Shown: positions 32,222 through 43,089 of the stretch, one piece after another
How positions within the stretch are numbered: the first letter of the stretch is position 1
How the letters are laid out: each line of letters opens with the position of its first letter
From: Medicago truncatula
Lineage: Eukaryota; Streptophyta; Magnoliopsida; Fabales; Fabaceae
NCBI RefSeq assembly: GCF_003473485.1
Contig: NC_053048.1
Location: forward strand, 8,121,501-8,185,500
Reading direction: 5' to 3'
DNA: 64,000 nucleotides
Program-made: the position numbers and the translations under genes
The notes under the pieces: model-generated
Told to the model about the DNA's origin: nothing
The model's database searches: none
What the model saw: only the letters and a program-made list of their open reading frames with translations

Positions 32222-33240
32222 AAGGATGGCTCTTGGAGATTTTGCACGGATTACAGGGCTTTGAACACCATCACTATCAAAGACAGTTTTCCTATTCCAA
32301 TTGTGGATGAAATCTTAGATGAATTGCTTGGTGCATAATATTTTTCTAAACTTGAATTAAGGTCTGGCTACCACCACATTCTAGTCACACCTGAGGATAG
32401 ACACAAGACTTCCTTTCGAACACATCAAGGCCTTTATGAGTGGTTGGTCAAACCCTTTGGGTTATCTAAGGCCCCTGCTTCCTTTCAAAGTTTGATGAAC
32501 CACGTTTTTCTGGCACAACTTCGCAAATCAGTATTGGTGTTTTTTTTTTACATTCTCGTCTATAGTCCCTCTTGGACTGATCACTTGAGCCATTTGAATG
32601 AAGTCCTACAACTAATGCGCACGCACTCTCTGTTTGCTAAAATGTCTGAGTGTTGTTTTTGTTTTCAAAAGGTAGATTACTTGCGTCATACCATTTCCAA
32701 TCAAGGCATTTAGATGGACAAGACCAAGGTTCAGGCAATCCTTGATTGGCCTACTCCTACAAATCTAAAACAATTGTGTGGCTTCTTAGGACTCTCCGGT
32801 TACTATAGAAGATTTGTGTGCCATTATTCTACAATTACCGCTCCATTAACTAAACTCTTGAAGAAGGAAGCGTTCGTATGGAGTTCCTCTACAACTGAAG
32901 CCTTACAAGCTCTCAAGCTAGCTATCACGTCTGCACTGGTACTAGCTCTCTCTGACTTCACAAAGCCTTTCATTCTAGAGACAGACGCATCCGAAACAAG
33001 CATTGGTGCCATACTCAGTCAGGATAAGCCCCCAATTGCTTACTTCTCAAAGAAATTAAACTCCTCTATGCAAAAGAAATCTGCCTATGTGAGAGAAATT
33101 TATTTAGTACCAGAAGCAATGGCCAAATTCAGACATTATATTCTGGGTCACAAAGTTATTATACGAACTGATCAGAAGAGTTTGAAGGCCATGGAGGATC
33201 AAATTAATTTTGTCTCAGGTCAAAAGAGAAGAGCAAAATC
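32222..33240 (+). mobile_element. Ty3/gypsy reverse transcriptase-RNase H fragment, inactive
   Basis: One continuous frame with two stops, TAA at 32336 and TAG at 32711. Visible in order: [53 protein letters not shown], the region where the YxDD-type catalytic motif should be (here VFFFYILVYS, lacking the Asp pair), FLGLSGYYRRFV, and the RNase H part ETDASETSIGAILSQ with RTDQKSL. It is a pol fragment without gag, integrase or LTRs. Dead copy. Confidence 0.88.
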
Positions 33241-33990
33241 ATCAATCGTAAAATCGCAACCAAAATCGAATGGTTTTACTCAACTACTTTTGTATAATTG
33301 ATATAAGAAATTGTAAAATCGCAATCAAAATTGATGGATTTTACCAACAAAAAAAAAATACTAAATATATGTTATAAATGATTTAGTTTATAAGAAATCG
33401 TAAAATCTCAATCAAAATCGATGGATTTTTCCTATTTTGGAATTCTACTGTGGATTTGAGTTGTTAAAGGTGAAGAAAGTCGCAAAACCTGGATTTTAGG
33501 ATTTAAGTCAGGATTTTGACAACAATGTTTCTGGGAGATTGATGACGATCCAGTGTAGATTGAGAGGGCGATTGAGAGCTATTTGCTACAGATAAAGAAC
33601 ACAGTATGGACTATGGAGCTATACGTTGCAGAAAGCTTATAGAAATGCTCATTCTTACGAAACACATACAAACGAAACGCACGAATAGACATGGTCCGTT
33701 GATTTACGCAAACACACGGGCATGATTTCTCTTAAAATGGATTTAATAATTTCTTTTTTGTTAAAACAAAATGCACTCACATTCTAGTTATTATTATGCA
33801 AATTGGTTTGTAATATTTAGCATCGCTGTTAATAAACTGTTTTTTTTTTTTTCTTTTTTGAATAAAATTACTGAAAGAATAGTATCTTCCAAAATAAACA
33901 AAAACTCAAGAACTAAAAAAATGTTGTAAGAATGCAAGAATGGATTGTGGAAATTTAGAAAATTATTAATATGATATTATATTGCCAAAA
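33240..33990. other. AT-rich spacer
   Basis: A short word AAATCGCAA(C/T)CAAAAT(C/T)GA repeats three times (about 33250-33425). No gene. Confidence 0.4.
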
Positions 33991-34167
33991 AAGATAAAAG
34001 GAGTAGTATTACAGAGGGAGTATTCTTTTTGCAGGAATACCGAACACATTGCATTATTTTATGGAAATAAAATTGTCACATAATGACTCAAACATATTAA
34101 ACTGCTAAAGGAGTATTACAGAAGGAGTATTCTTCATAATACTTTTATATATACTTGCTGGTAGGCC

Positions 34168-34836
34168 TCACTTGCAAGCTGCTAAAGGAGCACCACAAAG
34201 GCATTTATTATGATCAAACGAACTCTTTGCAAACTTGCTCAATCCAGTAGGGATAGCACCACACAGTTGGTTAAAGCTGACATTAAACTGCGAAAGAGAC
34301 GGTATGGAGCCGAACGACGCCGGAATAACACCGGATAACTGGTTGTTAGACAAATCAAACTCCTGTAAGCCCTTCAACTGGCCTAGAAAAGTGGGGATCG
34401 GCCCACTAAGACTGTTGGAACCAAGGTCAAGTTTTTGTAGTCTTTTGAGTTTGCTAAAAGAGTTAGGGATTGGCCCAGTTACTTTCGGCATTTCGGCTAA
34501 TGAGAGGAAGTTAAGATAAGGGAGGTCGCCAAACTCTACTGGAAGCGTACCGGAAAGACCCCAGCCACGGCTGATGGTGACGACGGTGATTCGGCCAGGT
34601 AGGGGTTTACCACACCCGACGAAGCTCCAGTCGCTACAACAGTCTGTACCGTTGTCCCAATCGGAAAGGCGGCCGTTGGGGCCGCCGAAATGGTCTCTGA
34701 TTTTGAGGAGGGTGGCTTTGTCATTGGCGTTGCAGGAGAACTCAACATCATCAGCATTTGATGTGGAGAAGTAGATGGAAGAAAGGAAGAGGAGTGTCAA
34801 GTGGAGTAGGAGAAACATGTTTGGAGTAGTCTTCAT
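34168..34836 (-). CDS. Short PGIP-like secreted LRR protein (5 LRRs), copy 4
   Basis: 222 residues, nearly identical to copy 3; changes include NGT for NST at the N-cap sequon, VEFG for AEFG in the first LRR, and LSKF for LNKF near the C-cap. Signal peptide, eight cap cysteines and five LRRs are intact. Promoter and 3' flank are also duplicated. A small local repeat, AGGAGTATTACAGA(A)GGAGTATTCTT, occurs twice just downstream (34011 and 34109), suggesting a slippage or template-switch event in the 3' flank. Expected location is the apoplast; activity not shown. Confidence 0.9.
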   Translation of the reverse strand: MKTTPNMFLLLHLTLLFLSSIYFSTSNADDVEFSCNANDKATLLKIRDHFGGPNGRLSDWDNGTDCCSDWSFVGCGKPLPGRITVVTISRGWGLSGTLPVEFGDLPYLNFLSLAEMPKVTGPIPNSFSKLKRLQKLDLGSNSLSGPIPTFLGQLKGLQEFDLSNNQLSGVIPASFGSIPSLSQFNVSFNQLCGAIPTGLSKFAKSSFDHNKCLCGAPLAACK

Positions 34837-34942
34837 CTTAATTTTGAGAGTTTTTTAGTTGAAAAAAATATGAAGAGGTGGTTTGAGCTTTGTGTTAAGA
34901 GAGTACTCAAGTTTGGGTGATTAGTATTAATTTTAAGCTTTG

Positions 34943-34952
34943 CTATTTATAG
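34943..34952 (-). promoter_or_regulatory. TATA box of PGIP-like copy 4
   Basis: CTATAAATAG on the minus strand, about 107 bp before the ATG, followed upstream by the same block as copy 3. Confidence 0.7.
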
Positions 34953-35319
34953 AATTCGTAGTCGCCAGGATGTATATCTGTTTTAGTGAAAGTTGGTCAA
35001 ACAAGGAGGCTTAAAATAATAAGGTTATGACCCTTGAAAGACATCGTAATCAAAGATGTATACTTCAACCATGAATACATCCAACCATATCATAAAATAA
35101 GGAGGTTTACCTGGTTGGGGCTTTGCCCCCATTCATAAAAATGAAATAAAATAATGAGGCTTTTATTGAAAAGTTGATTGCGGACGTTGTTTCTAAGTTC
35201 ATAGACTTTGTATAAACTATCTAATCTAATTTTATATACGATCTCTCCATAATTTTCATAGTGTTTACAAAATGTTTATTTTTATTTTTTCTGAAGTATC
35301 TTAGTTGATAGAATTCAAC

Positions 35320-35388
35320 GTTTTTAAGGTGAATAAGTTAGATGTCCGGGATTCGAACCCCGACCCTACATATAAAAAATGTTTTTCT
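35320..35388 (-). mobile_element. SINE-like fragment
   Basis: The minus strand contains GGTCGGGGTTCGAATCCCGG, a B-box-type tRNA-like motif as in family 2. Only this part is recognisable. Confidence 0.4.
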
Positions 35389-35541
35389 TTTACTCAAAGA
35401 AAAATGGTAAATGTATTTTTAGTTTGATAAAATTTTAAAATTAATATTTTGGTATGCTCCTCCTTTCTAACACCCTTGTTTTTCTCTCTATGCTCTCTCT
35501 TTCATCTCTTCATTAAGGGGTAGTTTGGATCAATTTTTTTT

Positions 35542-36089
35542 AGGCTTAATTACATTTTTGGTCCTTGCATTTTGATCAACTCACGAAATTGGTCCTACCT
35601 CTTTTAAATCGAACAAAATCGTCCTTAAACTATATGTTTTTTGCAGTTTTAGTCCTATCTCCCTATTTTCAACTCCATAAACGCACATAAATGACAGTTT
35701 TAGTCCAACCACCTATGCTCAACCATGAAATAAACAAGGAATAAATCTTGTGGGTACAAGGAATCTACTTTGTTTAACACACAAACCAAGAAAAACCCTA
35801 ATTTCTAAGACATGTTTCAGGTATGTAACATGTCTCGGAAATTAGGTTAGTGTGCTGAATAAAGTAGATTCCTTGTACCACATGTTTTATTCTTTGTTTA
35901 TTTCATGGTTGAGCATAGGTGGTTGGACTAGAATTGTTATTTCTGTGCATTTATGGAGTTGAAAATAGGGAGATAGGACTAAAATTGCAAAAAACATATA
36001 GTTTAAGGACGATTTTGTTCGATTTAAAAAAGATAGGATCATTTTCGTGAGTTGGTCAAAATGGTAGGACCAAAAGTGTAATTAAGCCT
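35542..36089. mobile_element. Long foldback element (hairpin arms ~270 bp)
   Basis: AGGCTTAATTACATTTTTGG at the left is mirrored by the inverted right end TTTTGGTGTAATTAAGCCT-type sequence, and inversion symmetry continues inward. For example CTTAAACTATATG at 35626 pairs with CATATAGTTTAAG at 35994, and GACATGT at 35809 with ACATGTC at 35829. That leaves a loop of about 13 bp. No coding sequence. Confidence 0.88.
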
Positions 36090-36366
36090 TTTTTTTATTA
36101 TCTGAAATCACCCCTTGAAATTTATTCTTCATATTTAATCTAATAAATCATTTTTACATAGATCTAGATTTTTTTTCTTCTTAATTTCATAGTCTAAGTG
36201 CGATATTGTTTGTCAGTTGTTCGCAAATTTATCCTTTACAATTTTAACTATGTAAAATTAAATACTTTATCAATTTTAATGAATAAATGTCATTTTACTT
36301 TTGTCAAAAAAAAAAAATAGCAGAATATTATGTACTTTATTTAGGTCTCTATCTCAATCCAACTAT

Positions 36367-36527
36367 CACTACTAGAAAAAGCGAAATTAGCGAGGGAAAT
36401 TAGTGACGGAAAAAATGAAATTCCTCACAAATTCCTTGGTCGCAAAATTTAGAGACGGAATTAGAGAGGGATTTCATGTTTTACCTCACTAAATATCCCT
36501 CACTAATTTTTGATTTTTTTAGTAGTG
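36367..36527. mobile_element. 161-bp CACTA-type MITE
   Basis: CACTACTAGAAAAAGC at the left and TTTTTTTAGTAGTG at the right are inverted ends. TAT flanks both sides (36364-36366 and 36528-36530). Subterminal GCGAGGG and CCCTCACTAA words are inverted too. A truncated sister copy is at about 43729-43790 in the duplicated segment. Confidence 0.88.
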
Positions 36528-36879
36528 TATGGACTCTCATATTTTTAGCAAATTTTTTATTTTTGTTATCTTTTTTTTTTGTTTATTATTAAATTCAATT
36601 GTTACTAATAATGGTGAAGGTCAACCATTGAAATATTTTTGAGAGGTTCATATTAGACGAACCTAAATTTTCTTTAATTAGGTCAACCATTGAAATATTT
36701 TTGAGAGAAAATTAACCCTACTTATATTAGTCCTACAGTTTTGTATTACGACTTAATAGCATCATTTTTTTTTATTTCAAATTCTATATGATCGCCCAAC
36801 AAATGTGCTCTGCTTCAAAATCCTTTGTTGTTTATCACTTCTTGGTCATCAAGCTTAAGAAAACATACAAAAACTAAGG

Positions 36880-37190
36880 GGAAAATAGGTAAAATTGGCT
36901 TTAACTAGTAATAAAATATAAGGACTTTATATTTTCTTAAATTTCGGAGTTACGCGTAACAAGTTAATAAATGTCGTGAATAAATATGTAAAATAACTAA
37001 AGTTTAACACTTATCAGAAACCAGACAGGTCGGTATCACTCGAGATGGATGATGGTTGTAACGTGGTCTGGGTTTGGGTCAAACTTGCTGGTGCACCCAA
37101 TGATGGGCTAGTCAATACAACAGTCCAAGTTATTGTTTCAATCAGAGCGTAAAACGACACATTTGAAGTAAGTTTTGATTTGTAGGAGGG
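36880..37190. repeat. Segmental duplication, outer flank (pairs with 44160-44510)
   Basis: AAATAGGTAAAATTGGCTTT and the next ~300 bp align with 44185-44510. The segment includes the stranded exon at 37018-37167. Confidence 0.75.
37018..37167 (+). pseudogene. Stranded exon-like fragment, copy 1
   Basis: Preceded by the acceptor-like AACACTTATCAG and followed by the donor GTAAGT. The frame reads MDDGCNVVWVWVK, then AGAPNDGLVNTTVQV, before a 1-base insertion shifts it. The copy at 44333-44481 keeps the frame. I do not recognise the protein family, and no neighbouring exon is seen. Confidence 0.45.
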
Positions 37191-37191
37191 T

Positions 37192-37399
37192 GTCTATCTC
37201 TTGGCCATTGCAAAATTCATTTCCTAAGGTCAGGGAGAAGGCTAGGAGAGTGTTAGTATTTAAGTCCATGAGGAGAGCTCAATTCGAAAGAGTTGGTCTA
37301 TCTCTTGGCCATTGCAAAATTCATTTCCTAAGGTCAGGGAGAAGGCTAGGAGAGTGTTAGTATTTAAGTCCATGAGGAGAGCTCAATTCGAAAGAGTTG
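37192..37399. repeat. 104-bp tandem duplication
   Basis: GTCTATCTCTTGGCCATTGC begins at 37192 and again at 37296, with near-perfect identity over the 104-bp unit. The sister segment near 44505 has the block once, so this is a local duplication. Confidence 0.85.
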
Positions 37400-37474
37400 T
37401 CTATTAGGTGAGAATGTCTCATTGCTTAAATACCACATCAAGCATTTTTATCTACTCGATGTAGGACTCCTAAC
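37353..37474. mobile_element. TRIM-like short LTR
   Basis: Begins TGTTAGTATTTAAGTCC and ends GGACTCCTAACA, i.e. TG...CA with inverted TGTTAG/CTAACA ends, about 122 bp. Similar sequences at 44554-44680 and 44773-44900. Classified as TRIM-like by inference. Confidence 0.45.
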
Positions 37475-37985
37475 ATTTTCAGGTCGTTTAAGAGTCAACA
37501 TCTACGGCGGCTTTCACTCTATCGGCATCTACGCCCTTTAAGTTTCATTGTTGGAGGTTTGTCTCTTATTGCGACAATTGAAGACTTTTGGATTTCTGTT
37601 ATGCTTCATTGTTGGAAGCATTGGTTTTGGCCTCTATTTGAGTGCATCCACATGGATTGGTTTTCTATGGTTTGAAGACACATCACATGGCTATGCATCT
37701 CCATTGGATCTTTTTTTTTTTTTTTGACATGCCCTGTAGTTTACAGGTTGCTTTTGGTTATTTTCTCGGCTCAGCATTGGAGGGCGTCCTTTTCTATATC
37801 TCTTAGAACCTAGGTCTTGTTGCTTCATGGTACCTTTGGTGTGAAGTTTGTTCAACATATGATCTCCTTCCATTGTAGATTTGGGGCCTTCCTTGCAATT
37901 GTTTTTCTCTTGGATATCATCATTGATTTTGGATATCATTGTTTTCTTGTCTTGTGCTTCTGTTCATGATGGTTCAGTCATGTTG
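37475..37985. other. Retroelement-like spacer, no gene
   Basis: 37860-37983 (TCCTTGCAATTGTTTTTCTC to GGTTCAGTCATGTTGA) recurs at 39909-40003. The minus-strand frame at 37691-37939 has no recognisable domain. Confidence 0.4.
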
Positions 37986-39201
37986 ACTTATAAATAAAAA
38001 AGAGAGTTTCTTTTTAACATATCAATTCAACGGTTTTTATTAAGTTGACTTTGGACGCAATAAATATGAATGTGTTCTATTTCAAATACAGTTTTTAAGT
38101 CGTTTTGTTAATATTTTAATCACGTCAATTATGCGGTCCATATTCAATATCTAAAGTAAGAAATTCAATATCTTACAAACTTCAATATTCAACAAAATAA
38201 TAATTTGTGTTGAAATACTATTTGACTTAAATTTTAAATTATAGGGTCCAAGTTCACTGTGTAAATAGGAAGAAAAAAAGATACTAAAAATTGATATTAA
38301 ATTTTTTTCATATAGAAACTGATATGATTGTAACTAAATACTTATAAAGATATGTGACAATATTAATAGAGCATATTGTCGAGGTTAGTGTTTAACGTAA
38401 GAGATTATTTTGACTAACATAGTGCACAACTAGGAACTTTTTTAGAATTTGGATACATTGAATGGCTGTTATGGTTATTGGTTACAAACTCGGACAAAAA
38501 TATTAAATATTATCCCAAATATAAATAAAAATTAATTTAAGTGTATAAAAAATTCTAAAACATTGTAATCAAAGAAATAAAACTATGTCTTTGTATCAGT
38601 TGGTATGGACAATGCATAAAATATGCAAGGTCTAGGGTTCAAAGCCCGACCACCAAAAAAAAAAAAAAAAGTAAAATTATTAAATTGAAACACAATAAAT
38701 ACGGATGTGACCAATTCCAAACAATGTGTCCAAGTATTTTGTCAATATTTGTGTTATAGTATTTTTTTTGATAGAAATTCGTGATATAATTTATTTATTT
38801 TCAAAAATGTGATAAAAAAATATTATTTTTCAAAATAATTTAACATTGAATATTTATAAAAGAAATCATGGCAATCAACAAAAATAATTTGACATTTAAA
38901 ATTATAAGGTCCATATTCACTATGTAAAGAGAGAAAAATAAGATACTCAAAATCTTTCAATTTTTAAAATTTCAAGAAGAAACTACAAAAAGTAAAAAAT
39001 TTAAAACAAATCCCTAGGTAAATCCGCAGGAAAAAGGACAAAAACATTCCAAAATCTTCCGCGGGAAAAGTCTCAGCAAAAGTTACAGTTGCCTGCGGAT
39101 ATTCTTGCGGTTAAAGGATCCGCATGAAATGTCCTCAGTGTACCGGAAACCGCAGGAAATTCCTCAGCTATTCCTGTAGATATCGATAGATCCTAGTAGT
39201 G
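37986..39201. repeat. Duplicated CACTA-type right end region, copy 1
   Basis: The sequence GACTTATAAATAAAAAAGAG (37986) to the CACTA-type terminus CCTAGTAGTG (ending 39201) aligns in blocks with 40790-41413. Near the terminus the subterminal words CCGCAGGAAA and CTGCGGATAT repeat. The matching 5' terminus of the element was not found. AACAATCCAC directly follows both copies, so the insertion predates the duplication. Confidence 0.7.
38583..38672 (+). mobile_element. tRNA-derived SINE (family 2)
   Basis: TATCAGTTGGTATGGACAAT (A-box-like), then GGTCTAGGGTTCAAAGCCC (B-box-like) and an A-run. Same family as 8070 and 23240, opposite orientation. Confidence 0.7.
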
Positions 39202-39204
39202 AAC

Positions 39205-39905
39205 AATCCACATACTGGAACCATGAGAATTTATGCTATATCCGTCATAGTAAGATAATGGCAAGATGTATGAACAAGAGTGAATGTTTCTTGCATTTTA
39301 ATATTACAATTTACAAGTACTCTGCCATAAAAAAATAAAATGCAAGAATGAAAACTATCATTTCTCAACTATGATCTATGAAGTTCATCTGATTAAGCAA
39401 CACATCATAACTGCTATTGCATTAATATGCATATATTGGAAATGTGACTTATAGAGTAAATCCAACCGGAATCATATGATTATTTCTCAAACGGTAAAGT
39501 AAGTTTCCTGATCAAATTCAGTAACCTAAATTCAATTTGTGCAAACACGTAATAGAGAAATTGGAAACAAAAATTACCAAAAAACATACAATCTCATCAA
39601 TGAAATTACAAGAAACTAGAGTGAATATGTGAAGTCAATATCCCCATGAACAAAGATCATGTACTCACTAACCAAATTAACACTTAGAAGCTGATAACTA
39701 CATTCTAGTTTATATTTTGCACAGAGATAGTCTCAATAACCACATCCAAAAGAAAAAAATCTGAACTTGCGCAGAAAGTTAATGCATAGAGGTTAATTAA
39801 ACTTCACTGTACTCTACTCTAACTCCCCTGAACATAGTCTATTAAGTATTTAACTGTGACTCAATTAAGACAACAAATTATTTTACGTTGCAAACACAAT
39901 AATCA
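39205..39905. repeat. Segmental duplication flank, copy b
   Basis: Aligns with 28520-29570 (without its LINE insertion) and in part with 41413-41770. No gene follows: the sequence breaks at about 39907 into the retroelement-like block, so the PGIP-like gene expected here is missing. Confidence 0.75.
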
Positions 39906-39908
39906 TTG

Positions 39909-40504
39909 AGTGATTTGGGCCCTTCCTTGCAATAGTTTTTCTTTTGGATATCATTGTTTTCTTGTATTATGCTTTTGTTCATGATGGTTCAGTCATATTG
40001 ATAAGCTTCTATCATGAACGGTTAAGAGTTATTGTGCTTCTATCTTGAGTGATTGAAAACTCTTGATGGTTAAGTGTTGTGCCTTCAATGGCTTTGTGGA
40101 TGTTGGCTTCTATCGGATGGCAGTTAAGCGTTGTTTTGTTGCTTCTTCCTCCAAGTGGTTAAACCTTGAGTTGTGGTTTCCTCTTGTTGAATAAGCATTT
40201 GGTTGTTTCTATGCTCTTGGTCGATGTATTTCCGGCATCTTTCTTTGTATTTTCATTTGCTTGATGTATTTCCTTGTATTTTCTCATCCCAAGTTGGAAG
40301 TGGTTTGAACACCTTCCAACTTGCGGGGGACTATTAGAGATATAGGTTAGATACTAGTTAGTATTAGTCATGTAGTAGTATATATAATTGTAATCACCTC
40401 ATTAGAAGATATCTCTTATCATTTGTAATATTCACTTTTATCATCAATAGAAAGATTCTCTTAGTTTTCTCTCATTCCTTCATTGGATATCATGTTTCCT
40501 AACA
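39909..40504 (+). mobile_element. Copia-type 3' end with short LTR
   Basis: The purine-rich TTGCGGGGGAC at 40322-40332 precedes an LTR-like block of about 170 bp that ends TTTCCTAACA (to 40504) and contains a TATATATAATTG promoter-like stretch and a CATCAATAGAAA region. The expected TG start appears as TATTAGAG, probably mutated. The interior is too degraded to translate. Confidence 0.5.
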
Positions 40505-40789
40505 GCTAACAAGTATCAATGTTTCCTTCAAAAAAAAGAAAAAAAAAAGCACCAACGTTAAAAATAAAAATTCACTAAAATAAAATTGATATAAAATGTA
40601 AATTACACAATGGTCATTCACTAAAAGAGTGTTTATTAAAGACACAAAGGAGTTTTTAGTAAAAAAAAACAAGTGGGAGTAGACTTGCTAACTTACTAAC
40701 CTCATATTTTTAGGTGGGAGTAATTCTTTTTCTATCCAACAGACCAACCCGCCCCCAATATACGGAGGTGAAAATTGGAAAGTTGATTG
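40505..40789. other. AT-rich spacer, nothing recognised
   Basis: No gene or repeat identified. Confidence 0.4.
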
Positions 40790-41413
40790 TGACTTATAAA
40801 TAAAAAAGAGAGTTTCTTTTTAACATATCAATTCAACGGTTTTTATTAAGTTGACTTTGGACGCAATAAATATGAATGTGTTCTATTTTAAATACGGTTT
40901 TTAAGTTGTTTTGTCAATATTTTAACCACGTCAATTATGCGGTCCATATTCAATATCTAAAATAAGAAATTCAAAATCTTACAAATTTCAATTAAAAAAA
41001 ATATTATTTTCAAAATAATTTAACATTGAATTAATATATATAAAAGAAATCATCGCAATCAACAAAAATAATTTGACATTTAAAATTATAAGGTCCATAT
41101 TCACTATGTAAAGAGAGAAAAATAAGATACTCAAAATCTTTCAATTTTTAAAATTTCAAGAAGAAACTACAAAAAGTAAAAAATTTAAAACAAATTCGTA
41201 GGTAAATCCGCAGGAAAAAGGACAAAACATTCCAAAATCTTCCGCGGGAAAAGCCTCAGGAAAAGTTACAGTTGCCTGCGGATATTCTTGCGGTTAAAGG
41301 ATCCACATGAAATGTCCTCAGTGTACCGGAAACCGCAGGAAATCCTCAGATATTCCTGCAGATTACATTTCGCAGAACAATCCGCAGGTATATCCATAGA
41401 TCCTAATAGTGAA
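40790..41413. repeat. Duplicated CACTA-type right end region, copy 2
   Basis: Sister of 37986-39201 with an internal deletion of about 600 bp, which removes the SINE at 38583. It ends CCTAATAGTG at 41413, followed by AACAATCCAC as in copy 1. Confidence 0.7.
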
Positions 41414-42328
41414 CAATCCACATACTGGAACCATGAGAAATATACTGCTACTGATGGCTCATTATCTATGGCGAATATGTGACGTCAATATCCCCATGAA
41501 CAAAGATCATGTACTCACTAACCAAATTAACACTTAGAAGCTGATAACTACATTCTTGTTTATATTTTGCACAGAGATAGTCTCAATAACCACATCCAAA
41601 GGAACAAAATCTGAACTTGCGCAGAAACTTAATGCATAGAGGTTACACTAAGGCCTGAAATTAAACTTCACTATACTCTACTCCAACTCCCCTTAACATA
41701 GTCTATTAAGTATTAACTGTGACTCAATTAAGACAACTAATTATTTTACGTTGCAAACACAATAATCATTGCTAGGGCTGGTCTAACAGATTAGGAGGTC
41801 TAAAGCAAAATCTTTAATGTGGTCTTTAAAAATTATTTTTTTAACAAAATATTTATATAAAATCAATTTTGTGGAAACCAAAATTTGAATTCATGACCAA
41901 GAGTAATTGAGGTCTTTTTCGTAATCAGTTAAGCTATGCAAATGTCTGTAATTTATCTGTCATATAATATATTTATAACCAAATTGATTTTTTAGAGGCT
42001 TTTTTTTCACCCAAAATTTTGAGGCTTAAAGCCCTTGCTTTGATTGCTTGGCCCTTAGGTCGGCCCTATTTGCCCAAATTTAAACTTCGCACTAGTCCAA
42101 AGGTCTCTAATCGAGCAAAGTCTCAAGTCGCAAAAACATCATCAGAATTTATTCATTGAAAAAACTACATGATAATTAAAGCTCGTATTACCAAAAGAGA
42201 TAATAGGAGTATTACAGTGGGAGTATTCTATATGCATGAATACTGAACACAGAACATTATTTTAGGGAAATAAAATTGTCACACAATGACTCAAATATAT
42301 TATTTTATATACTTGCTGGTAGGCCTCA
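41414..42328. repeat. Segmental duplication flank, copy c
   Basis: The 3' flank of PGIP-like copy 5, aligning with 28540-30007. 41770-42070 is an extra block of about 300 bp absent from the 29.5-kb copy, between AATCATTGC and TTGCCC(A/G)AATTTAAAC; it looks like an insertion of unknown type. A similar gap is seen at 39905, where copy b breaks off. Confidence 0.7.
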
Positions 42329-42994
42329 CTAGCAAGCTGCTAAAGGAGCACCACAAAGGCATTTATTATGATCAAACGAACTCTTTGCAAATTTGCTCAA
42401 TCCAGTAGGGATAGCACCACACAGTTGGTTAAAGCTGACGTTAAACTGGGAAAGAGACGGTAGGGAGCCGAACGACGCCGGAATAACACCGGTTAACTTA
42501 TTGTTAGACAAATCAAACTCCTGTAAGCCCTTCAACTGGCCTAGGAAAGTGGGGATCGACCCACTAAGACTGTTGGAACCAAGGTCGAGTTTTTGTAGTC
42601 TTTGGAGTTTGCTGAAAGAGTTAGGAATTGGCCCAGTTACTTTGGGCATTTCGGCCAATGAGAGGAAGTTAAGATATGGAAGGTCGCCAAACTCCGCTGG
42701 TAGCGTACCGGAAAGACCCCAGCCACGGCTGATGGTGACGACGGTGATTCGGCCAGGTAGGGGTTTACCACACCCGACGAAGCTCCAGTCGCTACAACAG
42801 TCTGTACCGTTGTCCCAATCGGAAAGGCGGCCGTTGGGGCCGCCGAAATGGTCTCTGATTTTGAGGAGGGTGGCTTTGTCATTGGCGTTGCAGGAGAACT
42901 CAACATCATCAGCATTTGATGTGGAGAAGTAGATGGAAGAAAGGAAGAGGAGTGTCAAGTGGAGTAGGAGAAACTTGTTTGGAGTAGTCTTCAT
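42329..42994 (-). CDS. Short PGIP-like secreted LRR protein (5 LRRs), copy 5
   Basis: 221 residues, same architecture as copies 3 and 4. It ends at LAAC because the final AAG (Lys) codon has become TAG, so it lacks only the last residue; the eight cap cysteines are all kept. Distinctive changes: LQRLQ for LKRLQ, GSIPTF for GPIPTF, NNKLTG for NNQLSG and GSLPS for GSIPS in the LRRs, which is more divergence in the predicted solvent-exposed and turn positions than between copies 3 and 4. Intronless and otherwise intact. Confidence 0.9.
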   Translation of the reverse strand: MKTTPNKFLLLHLTLLFLSSIYFSTSNADDVEFSCNANDKATLLKIRDHFGGPNGRLSDWDNGTDCCSDWSFVGCGKPLPGRITVVTISRGWGLSGTLPAEFGDLPYLNFLSLAEMPKVTGPIPNSFSKLQRLQKLDLGSNSLSGSIPTFLGQLKGLQEFDLSNNKLTGVIPASFGSLPSLSQFNVSFNQLCGAIPTGLSKFAKSSFDHNKCLCGAPLAAC

Positions 42995-43079
42995 CTTAAT
43001 TTTGGAGTTTTTTTTCTAAGTTAAAAAAATATGAAGAGGTGGTTTGAGATTTGGGTGATAAGTATGATTTTAAGCTTTG

Positions 43080-43089
43080 CTATTTATAG
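43080..43089 (-). promoter_or_regulatory. TATA box of PGIP-like copy 5
   Basis: CTATAAATAG on the minus strand, about 86 bp before the ATG; the upstream GTAGCAGCCAG-type block is shared with copy 3. Confidence 0.7.
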
